Shown here one piece after another: positions 1-6,036 of a stretch of DNA of 8,893 nucleotides; position 1 is the stretch's first letter, and each line of letters opens with the position of its first letter. A model generated the notes under the pieces. That model was not told where the DNA came from. It was given only the letters and a program-made list of their open reading frames with translations, and did not search any database. This DNA comes from Methanosarcinales archaeon (GTDB lineage Archaea > Halobacteriota > Methanosarcinia > Methanosarcinales > Methanogasteraceae), in assembly GCA_030640725.1 (NCBI GenBank), contig DAOWIV010000300.1, positions 1-8,893 on the forward strand, in the 5' to 3' direction. A program made the position numbers and the translations under genes.

Positions 1-1847
1 AAATAGTCCGGTATCAAATGGATATAGAGTTTGCCAGACTCGCTCGACCTCGACCCCGTCTTTCTGAGAAACATCTCCATACTACACGGAGCGCACATCG
101 GAAGTTGTTCAGGCTTTGATTTCCCGATACGAACCCGGTTTGAAAAACTTGCGTAGTATATCGACCCATCTTCCATCGATTTCTTTGTGCGCACAGTCCC
201 GCGATTGCACAGAGTGCAGATCTTCCCGGATCCGGAATATTCTTTGAAGGTGTCACTCATCTTTGATTCGGGTAACATGAACATATCGCCATCGATTGAT
301 ACGATATCGCATAAATATTCTATTAATTCAAATTTAACAGGATCTATTGCCGAATCATCGATGCTTGACCACGTATCGTGCGTTTTCAATTTTGATAGAA
401 TATCGTCAGTCATATATTCTACTGCTTGCTTTCCATCGAGATTCTTGAACAAAATCCCGTCTACTTCCCGACACAGGTATTCATTCGCAATCGCGTACGA
501 ATATTCCCATTTGCCACCGCTCGTCAGGAGTTTTGGAGTTGTTGCGGCAATATCAAGCAACGTCTTTTTGAGAGTGTCGGATACGGCGAAGATATTACAG
601 GTCTCTTCCAGAGGGTTGTCACCTGTGAGTTTTGGAACAATCGTATGTGCTATGGTGGATATTATACGAGATATGGCAACCATCTTCCGTGTTTCGTCCA
701 ACTCTTGCTCGACAACCTCACTGACCTTTTCAATCGATTTTTTCATGGACGAAGTGATCTTCCCCTCGCCAAAGCTGTCTGCAACACCTTTACGTATTGT
801 AGCTGCCACAACCCGTTCCGCACCAGAGTAAATAAAATCCTTATCTAAAATCTTGTAATGTCCTAAATTCCCTATAAATTGAATATTATCTTTAATTAGA
901 TCCGGATCGTTGAACATCGGATGCGATTTTCTGATGTTCTCGATGACGCGTCCTGACAGTTCTTCCATCAAATTTTCATTCAGTTCTATACGCCCGGTAC
1001 CTTTCGGAGCGATGTAGACACACCCATCGTCATATATTAATAAAATTTTATAGCCACTATCTTTCAAATAATCCGCTATTGTTTTATTTATAAAATTCGT
1101 GAGAATCCCCTTGACATCATCCAGACTGTGGTACCTCAGTTCATAATCCCTGAGTACCGGATCATCACTCAAAACCTTGATTGTGCGCGTTCCGCAGGCG
1201 TTGCTCAGCGATTCTGAACTCGCGAAAGCATCTGCAATACGTACCCGCCTCACATTTCTACTGAAGTTCAAGGTGAGATGTGCAGTCATAGAATTGTCGG
1301 TTATGTGCGTCGCTCGCGCAGAGCACCAGTGATCTTCGGCTGTGAGATTCGGGGCAATAGCCTGGATATATGCATCCTCGACGATCTGTTCAACATCACG
1401 AATCGGGATATCAAATTCCTTTGACCGGTCCGACCCATCATACAGTTTGTGGATGTCGTGTGAAACAAAGAGTGCGACAACCTCACGCAGCCGATCTTCA
1501 TCGTACGGGTCACCAATCTCTCTGAATACTGAATTAAGCTGAATCAGGAAGAACACTCCGTTTCTTACATGATTTAACATTGATTGGTCTGTTTTACCGT
1601 ATTCTACCGACTTTGCTGGCTTCGTGTCCCACCCCATGTCTATCAATCGTGCATCAACTCGCGCATAATCCTTAAAAACGTTATATTCAGGAGAATCGGG
1701 AATTAAATCACCATCTGGGAGGTCGAAGAAAGTCTCACACATTTCTTCTTCTGATTCAGATCCCTGACCGCTATTATTCTGCTGAGTCATGTTGATCGTT
1801 TCCGGCATATCCCGATACATGTCCAGTGTTGTATTTATCTTGTTCAT
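1..1847 (-). CDS. cas10d: Type I-D CRISPR effector large subunit Cas10d (Csc3), N-terminal part, cut by the window edge
   Basis: Large subunit of the type I-D surveillance complex; in this family the HD domain cuts target DNA. Translated by hand, the frame is open from ATG 1847 to base 1 (615 residues, no stop), so the C-terminal palm region is missing. Seen: acidic N-terminus (residues 30-36), QSMLNHVRNG (88-97), then SHDIHK (129-134) with the HD pair at His130-Asp131, and a zinc finger made of CTLC (544-547) and CAPC (585-588). The order of HD domain, long helical middle and Cys4 finger fits Csc3/Cas10d better than type III Cas10. The ATG overlaps the cas6 stop (ATGA) and follows a good Shine-Dalgarno (GAGGTGA, 4 bases upstream), so it is translated with cas6. 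Codon use becomes more AT-rich from about 300 to 1100. The family call is from motifs and context; the I-D assignment would be firmer with csc1/csc2, which should lie beyond base 1. Confidence 0.82.
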   Translation of the reverse strand, partial: MNKINTTLDMYRDMPETINMTQQNNSGQGSESEEEMCETFFDLPDGDLIPDSPEYNVFKDYARVDARLIDMGWDTKPAKSVEYGKTDQSMLNHVRNGVFFLIQLNSVFREIGDPYDEDRLREVVALFVSHDIHKLYDGSDRSKEFDIPIRDVEQIVEDAYIQAIAPNLTAEDHWCSARATHITDNSMTAHLTLNFSRNVRRVRIADAFASSESLSNACGTRTIKVLSDDPVLRDYELRYHSLDDVKGILTNFINKTIADYLKDSGYKILLIYDDGCVYIAPKGTGRIELNENLMEELSGRVIENIRKSHPMFNDPDLIKDNIQFIGNLGHYKILDKDFIYSGAERVVAATIRKGVADSFGEGKITSSMKKSIEKVSEVVEQELDETRKMVAISRIISTIAHTIVPKLTGDNPLEETCNIFAVSDTLKKTLLDIAATTPKLLTSGGKWEYSYAIANEYLCREVDGILFKNLDGKQAVEYMTDDILSKLKTHDTWSSIDDSAIDPVKFELIEYLCDIVSIDGDMFMLPESKMSDTFKEYSGSGKICTLCNRGTVRTKKSMEDGSIYYASFSNRVRIGKSKPEQLPMCAPCSMEMFLRKTGSRSSESGKLYIHLIPDY

Positions 1848-2710
1848 CTCCTCACCTCGCGCACCTCTGCTCCCATCTTCACCCGCACCCACCCGCACCC
1901 TCGCCCCACGCTGCTCCCGACCCCGCTGTACTCTGCAAACATCGCAAGCGCAACCACAGCATTCCTGACATCCTGTGGCGCATCCCGCACAAATCGGTAT
2001 GCACACTTGCCAGTGAACCCCTGCTTGAATATCGGTCTCGGATGTCCCCGTTTCGCATCATAAACAGTATTAACCATTACGCTGTGAGTATCATAAGATT
2101 TTGCGTCCGGCTTCTCAGCAAGATAACGCGCAAACTCGTCCCGTGAAACGCTCATCTTAAGCTCCTCCGGGCAGGCATGGTTCCACTTCGAAAGAAGCGA
2201 ATTAAAGACCGCAACCCGGTGAGGAAACATCTCGGTCACGCTGCTGTTCCCGTACTGGATGCACGCAGGCGACATGAACACAAACTCTATCGCCCCTCCG
2301 TCATATCGTGAAACCGCCACCATCAACTCCTCAAACGTAAGTGTACTGCTCGTAACCTCTTCAATCCGCAGATGCCCCGCCTCAAGATCAATATCCATAC
2401 CCTCAAGGATCAGCGGCTGGATCAATGACTGGAATATCTCAATCTCGGCTGGATCAGTGATCCCAATGTGAAACCGGTACGTCTGCCTCGAATAGAGCAT
2501 CTTGTTCCCGGGACGCTTCGCCGCCCTGCCAAACGTTCCGGAAAGCCCGCTTACCGCAATCGCCCCAATCTCCGAATCGTGAACACGCCCACTCGCCTCC
2601 GGATTGGATGAGCGCATAACCGCAAGCAGTGCCGAGTAAAGCTGGTAACCGGTGCTGCTCGGTACCTCAAAATCGCTGGTCGGTCTGACCGTGAGCATCA
2701 TCTGCTGCAT
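1844..2710 (-). CDS. cas6: CRISPR-associated endoribonuclease Cas6
   Basis: Cas6 cuts the CRISPR precursor transcript within each repeat to give crRNAs. The protein is 288 residues from the chosen start. The C-terminus has the glycine-rich loop that defines the family (SGVGSSVGRGCGW, about residues 263-275) after FTGKCAYRF, and the N-terminus has the usual TGYQLYSALL helix and a VHDSE stretch whose His (about residue 44) is a candidate catalytic residue. The frame is open up to ATG 2767, but I chose ATG 2710: a TATA-like box lies 27 bases before it, no Shine-Dalgarno is present, and the family motif starts only a few residues later, so the message is probably leaderless. ATG 2701 and 2698 are also possible. 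It overlaps cas10d downstream by 4 bases. The family is clear; active-site residues are inferred. Confidence 0.87.
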   Translation of the reverse strand: MQQMMLTVRPTSDFEVPSSTGYQLYSALLAVMRSSNPEASGRVHDSEIGAIAVSGLSGTFGRAAKRPGNKMLYSRQTYRFHIGITDPAEIEIFQSLIQPLILEGMDIDLEAGHLRIEEVTSSTLTFEELMVAVSRYDGGAIEFVFMSPACIQYGNSSVTEMFPHRVAVFNSLLSKWNHACPEELKMSVSRDEFARYLAEKPDAKSYDTHSVMVNTVYDAKRGHPRPIFKQGFTGKCAYRFVRDAPQDVRNAVVALAMFAEYSGVGSSVGRGCGWVRVKMGAEVREVRR

Positions 2711-2731
2711 GAATATGTGAACGTGCTCATC

Positions 2732-2741
2732 CCATATAAAT
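2732..2741 (-). promoter_or_regulatory. TATA box of the cas6-cas10d operon
   Basis: On the minus strand the sequence reads ATTTATATGG, a good archaeal TATA element. Its centre is about 27 bases before ATG 2710, which places transcription start at or next to that codon. This supports a leaderless cas6 message and shows that cas6-cas10d can be transcribed separately from the upstream hepT gene. No BRE was confidently identified. Confidence 0.55.
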
Positions 2742-2787
2742 CTATCGTTATTCCGCAATACTTGCATTAAACTGAAATTAAATCGCT

Positions 2788-2815
2788 ATATTTGCACGAG
2801 TGCGCATCAATACTC
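2788..2815 (+). repeat. Copy 1 of a 28-base element shared by the cas6 and csa3 control regions
   Basis: This stretch and 3987-4014 match at 20 of 28 positions without gaps. Conserved blocks are ATTTGCAC (one mismatch just before), GCAT and AATAC; the mismatches cluster in the central spacer. Both copies fit the pattern TGC, 8 bases, GCA, a small inverted repeat typical of dimeric helix-turn-helix operators. This copy lies about 50 bases upstream of the cas6 TATA box, where an activator could bind. Binding by Csa3 is inference. Confidence 0.4.
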
Positions 2816-2852
2816 CTGCAACCGAGCCGCCACCAACCACTACCACCCAACC

Positions 2853-3281
2853 TCACTGCCCCTCCTCCACAAACCGCACAACCGCCCGCTCAAATTCCAC
2901 CACGTCCGAAAGCTCCGACTGGATCATCTCAAGAACAACAGCATTATCAACATCCCCGTACCTATGCACCAGCAGATTCCGAAAACCAGCCATATCCCCA
3001 AGTCTCTCGGCAAGATCTTTCTCAATCACACCTTTCTCCCCGAGCAGATGAAACATCCCCCGGTACTCCTCTGCCCTGCCCATGCCCTTAACTGCTATGA
3101 TATGACTGGCAATGTCGATGCAACACTCGGTGATCTCAAGAAGCGAGTATTTCGCAGCCTGCACATCCCTGTAACTGCCAAGAAACTCCTCAGAATCAGT
3201 ATATCCAAATTCATCAAGAAACTCGAGGTTCCGATCGATAATATCCAATTTTGACTCGATCACATCCCGATCAATCTCCAT
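2853..3281 (-). CDS. hepT: HEPN-domain RNase toxin, HepT family
   Basis: 142-residue, mostly helical protein of the HepT (formerly DUF86) family, whose members cut RNA and are toxic unless paired with an MNT nucleotidyltransferase. The active-site motif RX4HXY is intact: Arg101, His106 and Tyr108 in FRNLLVHRY. In characterised pairs the tyrosine is the residue that the partner modifies with AMP, silencing the RNase, so this toxin should be both active and controllable. The start overlaps the end of mntA by 11 bases and has a strong Shine-Dalgarno (GGAGG at 3293-3297, about 11 bases upstream), so the two are co-translated, antitoxin first. It sits between mntA and cas6 on the same strand. Family and motif are read directly from sequence; its RNA target is unknown. 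Confidence 0.9.
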   Translation of the reverse strand: MEIDRDVIESKLDIIDRNLEFLDEFGYTDSEEFLGSYRDVQAAKYSLLEITECCIDIASHIIAVKGMGRAEEYRGMFHLLGEKGVIEKDLAERLGDMAGFRNLLVHRYGDVDNAVVLEMIQSELSDVVEFERAVVRFVEEGQ

Positions 3282-3900
3282 AAATCAACCGCCTCCTGCG
3301 CTCTCTATCATACTCCCTTAAAAATGGCTTAAAATCAAGATACTCCTTCAAAACACCCGTCTCAAACTCCACCCGCTTCTTCTCGTCCCGCACAAACACG
3401 AGTATGCCATATCGCAGAACCTGATTCAGGAACCTGACCGGTCGCCGGTTCAGCACACGCAGATCAACAACCCTTGCAAGACGGCACCTCGATTGCATCT
3501 CACCAGCCATCCGCACCCCGTACCGGTAATCAGGAGCGGCATCGTCTGCAAGCAGAATGCCCACATCGATGTCACTATCTTCCCGCATTCTCCCTTGTGC
3601 GGCAGATCCATAGAGATATGCGGCTATAACCTCCTCGTGTTCGCTGATGACGGACTTCAGCGCTTCTACCAGATCCAAATCCTGATGATTCAATGTACCC
3701 TTCCCTTCCGGTTCTTCGATGTATGCTTCGTGTGAATCGAACTCGAGTTTGCCCTTGCATTGTGCAGTCTCCCTGAAGATTGCAACTCTATCTGCCCCGG
3801 GCTTCTTTATCGTCGATCCCGGAGAGCTTGCAAGCTGCCCCTTTGAGCCAGCCTTCGCCGCAACATCCATTCTCATAATCTCCGAAATCGTTTTTCGCAT
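3271..3900 (-). CDS. mntA: MNT-domain nucleotidyltransferase antitoxin with N-terminal extension
   Basis: Minimal nucleotidyltransferase, the expected antitoxin of HepT; in studied pairs it transfers AMP from ATP to the toxin's active-site tyrosine. The catalytic motif is complete: YGS at 97-99, ten residues, then Asp110-Ile-Asp112 (GSX10DXD), with a likely third acid at Asp146 (VVDL). The C-terminus is very basic (RERRRRL). It is 209 residues long, against about 100-150 for most family members, because some 70 residues precede the usual fold; this part matches nothing I recognise. The start is uncertain. ATG 3900 has a purine-rich AGGAG only 2 bases upstream and a TATA box too close to it. 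ATG 3870 (residue 11) has GGAG 9 bases upstream and suits that TATA box better. A TTG at 3693 would give a normal-length protein. Confidence 0.87.
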   Translation of the reverse strand: MRKTISEIMRMDVAAKAGSKGQLASSPGSTIKKPGADRVAIFRETAQCKGKLEFDSHEAYIEEPEGKGTLNHQDLDLVEALKSVISEHEEVIAAYLYGSAAQGRMREDSDIDVGILLADDAAPDYRYGVRMAGEMQSRCRLARVVDLRVLNRRPVRFLNQVLRYGILVFVRDEKKRVEFETGVLKEYLDFKPFLREYDRERRRRLIYGD

Positions 3901-3907
3901 AACTCCT

Positions 3908-3917
3908 ACTTATATCC
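3908..3917 (-). promoter_or_regulatory. TATA-like box of mntA-hepT
   Basis: On the minus strand the sequence reads GGATATAAGTAGG around here. Its core is only about 13 bases before ATG 3900 but about 37 and 43 bases before ATG 3876 and 3870. Transcription would start near 3887, so translation probably begins at one of the inner ATGs, with the GGAG at 3880-3883 as ribosome binding site. Confidence 0.4.
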
Positions 3918-3986
3918 ACCACCTATCATGAAACCTACCAGGCGCAGTTTCCGGGGGACATGGCATAAACCCCTCGCAATCACACA

Positions 3987-4014
3987 ACATTTGCACCGAT
4001 AGGCATTAATACCC
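3987..4014 (+). repeat. Copy 2 of the 28-base element, in the csa3 promoter
   Basis: Partner of 2788-2815 (20 of 28 identical, ungapped). Its right end, GCATTAATACC, is also the best candidate for the csa3 TATA box, centred about 32 bases before the csa3 ATG. A protein bound here would cover the core promoter and repress, giving a simple autoregulation model for Csa3. The match was found by eye, so chance cannot be excluded. Confidence 0.4.
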
Positions 4015-4039
4015 ACAAAAAACAAAAATCACCATAACC

Positions 4040-4735
4040 ATGAAGACCTACATCTCACCGCTCGGCTTTGAGACCACACATATAATCTCACTCATCGTGA
4101 AGCACGGAATCGAAAAAGGCGACCGCATCATCCTCCTTCGACCAAAAACGTCAGATTCCCGTGCCGACCGTGCGATAGATGACATCAAAGATCTCACAGA
4201 GAAGATCGATCGCACGATCACAGTTGATGTCGTAGAGATCGATCATCATGATTTCGGTGCGATGATGCTCAACTTAATTGACCTGATAGCCTCAGCCGCC
4301 CCGCCAGCCGTACCCGCCGGCAAAATCATCGTGAACCTCTCAGGCGGTCCCCGCGAGATTTTGGTCGCACTAACCGCATCATCCATGGCACTTTCGGAAC
4401 TGGTCTACAAAACCACGAATTTTAGCGACATCGACCGCGAACTCCGTGAAATCGAACTGCCGCACATCGCCCGCCAGCTGGACAAAACCGCGTGGCAGAT
4501 ACTACGTGACCTGACCGAGCACGAGCACACAACACTAACAGAGGTTGCGGGACGTGTATGTGCGTCCGATAGCAAGATCTCGCGCCAGTCTGCGAAACTC
4601 GCGGGATTGCATGCAGTCGAGATCACGCCTGCGGGCAGAAGCAAGCAGATCGCAATCACATTGAGCGGCAGAGTGCTTTTGAAGGTCAGCGAATGCGAAG
4701 CATGGGACTGCACCCCCGTCCACCCAAGTTTTTAA
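4040..4735 (+). CDS. csa3: CRISPR locus regulator Csa3: CARF sensor fused to winged HTH
   Basis: 231-residue transcription factor of the Csa3 family. Residues 1-140 form the CARF sensor: the opening strand MKTYISPLGF with the following helix, and the ligand-site loop VNLSGGPRE (98-106), with the SGGPR motif that contacts cyclic oligoadenylate in this family. From about 148 a winged helix follows (TAWQILRDLTEHEHTTLTEVA, recognition helix near 177-190, wing around 193-208, both seen by pattern). The family controls cas genes and spacer acquisition in Sulfolobales. Here it faces away from mntA-hepT-cas6-cas10d and shares a sequence element with the cas6 control region, so regulation of both itself and the cas operon is plausible. 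The last 12 residues (about 220-231, ending in CTPVHPSF) have no clear counterpart in the fold. Whether it senses cOA here is unknown, since no cOA-producing Cas10 is visible. Confidence 0.86.
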   Translation: MKTYISPLGFETTHIISLIVKHGIEKGDRIILLRPKTSDSRADRAIDDIKDLTEKIDRTITVDVVEIDHHDFGAMMLNLIDLIASAAPPAVPAGKIIVNLSGGPREILVALTASSMALSELVYKTTNFSDIDRELREIELPHIARQLDKTAWQILRDLTEHEHTTLTEVAGRVCASDSKISRQSAKLAGLHAVEITPAGRSKQIAITLSGRVLLKVSECEAWDCTPVHPSF

Positions 4736-4738
4736 GTA
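4731..4738 (+). promoter_or_regulatory. TATA-like box of hmgA-traB
   Basis: TTTAAGTA, within a T-rich stretch at 4727-4740, is centred 25 bases before the hmgA ATG and overlaps the csa3 stop codon. No Shine-Dalgarno precedes hmgA, so the transcript probably starts at the ATG. The oligo-T run may also serve as the csa3 terminator. Confidence 0.45.
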
Positions 4739-4759
4739 TTTCAGTGTGCTATCAATATT

Positions 4760-6028
4760 ATGCCAGAAAGAACATCCGAACTTTCAGGATTCTATAAACT
4801 CACACCAGATAAGCGCCAGAAAACCGTCCGGGAACTTGCCGATCTTACCGATGAAGAAATCTCGGTCCTGATTTCAGGAATGGAACTGTCGCAGGCGAAC
4901 CGGATGATCGAAAACGTCATAGGCATGATCTCGCTTCCAATCGGAATCGCTACGAATTTTTTAATCAACGGGAAGGACTATCTCGTGCCGATGGCGCTCG
5001 AAGAGCCGAGTGTCGTTGCTGCTGCGTCCAACATGGCAAAGGTCGCACGGGCTAATGGGGGATTTCACACATCAAGCGACGAGCCGGTCATGATCGGACA
5101 GATCCAGATCGTGGACGTCAGCGATGCCGGGGCGATTCGCCAGAACATCCTTAACAGGAAACAGGAGATCATCGATAAGGCAAACGAGCAGGACTCGATG
5201 CTCATAAAATTCGGAGGCGGGACAAAGGATATCGAGATCAGGACGCTTGAGACCGATGAGGGGGTGATGGTGATTGTGCACCTGCTTGTCGATTGCAGGG
5301 ATGCGATGGGTGCAAATGCTGTTAATACGATGGCGGAGGCGGTTACGCCGATTATTGAGGAATGCGCTTCCGGAAACGGCAGGGTTCTTCTCCGTATCAT
5401 CTCAAATCTCGCAACGCACCGTCTTGCACGGGCGCAGGCGGTCTTTGACAAAAACATGCTCGGTGGCGAGCACGTCGTCGATGACATCGTGAAAGCGTAC
5501 GCGTTCGCGTGTGCCGACCCGTACCGATGTTCTACATACAACAAAGGGATCATGAACGGCATCGATGCGGTCATTCTCGCAACCGGGAACGATTTCAGAG
5601 CCGTGGAGGCTGGAGCACATTCTTATGCCGCTTTATCATGGTACAAGCCGCTTGTTTCGTGGAAGAAGAACAGCGACGGCGATCTTGAGGGTATCATAGA
5701 GCTTCCGATCGCAGCAGGGATCATTGGCGGGGCGACATCGTCCAATCCGGCTGCAAAGGTGTCCCTGAAGATTCTCGGGGTAAAGACCGCACGGGAACTG
5801 GCAGAAGTCATGGTTTCTGTCGGGCTTGCGCAGAATCTTGGAGCGCTGCGGGCGCTTGTGGCGGAGGGCATCCAGCGCGGGCACATGTCACTGCACGCCC
5901 GCAATATTGCGATTATGGCTGGCGCTGAAGGTGAGATGATCGATAAGGTTGCCGCGATCATGGCAGAAGAGAGAATGGTGCGCCCTGAACGTGCAAAAGA
6001 GATTCTGGATGAGTTGCGAGGCGGTTGA
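4760..6028 (+). CDS. hmgA: Hydroxymethylglutaryl-CoA reductase, class II
   Basis: Reduces HMG-CoA to mevalonate with NAD(P)H, the committed step of the mevalonate pathway that makes archaeal isoprenoid lipids. 422 residues, full length. Family motifs: ENVIGMISLPIG (51-62), EEPSVVAAAS (81-90, catalytic Glu), DAMGANAVNT (181-190, cofactor and substrate binding), NKGIMNGIDA (261-270, catalytic Lys262), ATGND (274-278, catalytic Asp278) and GHMSLHARNIA (374-384, catalytic His). The lysine is in NKGIMNG, and ISNLATHRLARA replaces the class I CTDKK-type motif, so this is a class II enzyme as in Pseudomonas mevalonii and Archaeoglobus, not the class I form of most archaea. Its stop overlaps the traB reading frame, suggesting a two-gene operon. 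Confidence 0.95.
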   Translation: MPERTSELSGFYKLTPDKRQKTVRELADLTDEEISVLISGMELSQANRMIENVIGMISLPIGIATNFLINGKDYLVPMALEEPSVVAAASNMAKVARANGGFHTSSDEPVMIGQIQIVDVSDAGAIRQNILNRKQEIIDKANEQDSMLIKFGGGTKDIEIRTLETDEGVMVIVHLLVDCRDAMGANAVNTMAEAVTPIIEECASGNGRVLLRIISNLATHRLARAQAVFDKNMLGGEHVVDDIVKAYAFACADPYRCSTYNKGIMNGIDAVILATGNDFRAVEAGAHSYAALSWYKPLVSWKKNSDGDLEGIIELPIAAGIIGGATSSNPAAKVSLKILGVKTARELAEVMVSVGLAQNLGALRALVAEGIQRGHMSLHARNIAIMAGAEGEMIDKVAAIMAEERMVRPERAKEILDELRGG

Positions 6029-6036
6029 TCGATCTG

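Larger units (their letters stand above)
2711..2852. other. Control region between hepT and cas6
   Basis: 142 bases without a convincing gene, lying between the end of hepT and the preferred start of cas6, both on the minus strand. It is AT-rich between about 2730 and 2795 and holds the cas6 TATA box and the element shared with the csa3 promoter (2788-2815). The plus-strand open frames that cross its right part are proline/threonine-rich shadows of hepT and have no start signals. Confidence 0.6.
3901..4039. promoter_or_regulatory. Divergent control region between mntA and csa3
   Basis: 139 bases between the diverging mntA and csa3 genes. It carries the mntA TATA-like box at its left end and the csa3 core promoter with the shared element at its right end, followed by an A-rich initially transcribed stretch (about 4012-4028). 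No Shine-Dalgarno precedes the csa3 ATG, suggesting a leaderless or nearly leaderless message. No open frame of note lies inside. Confidence 0.55.

Noticed and set aside
187..848. Two plus-strand open frames (214 and 140 residues)
   Set aside because: They lie opposite the continuous cas10d frame, have serine-rich composition without any known motif, and lack start signals.
1881..1900. Perfect tandem 10-base repeat (ACCCGCACCC twice)
   Set aside because: It lies within the Cas6 C-terminal glycine-rich loop region (coding for GCGWVRV), so it follows from codon choice there; no further copies.
2792..3091. Proline/threonine-rich plus-strand frames
   Set aside because: Antisense shadows of hepT and its flank; the composition follows from the complementary strand.
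5065..5574. 169-residue minus-strand frame
   Set aside because: Antisense to hmgA, which is full length with all catalytic motifs.
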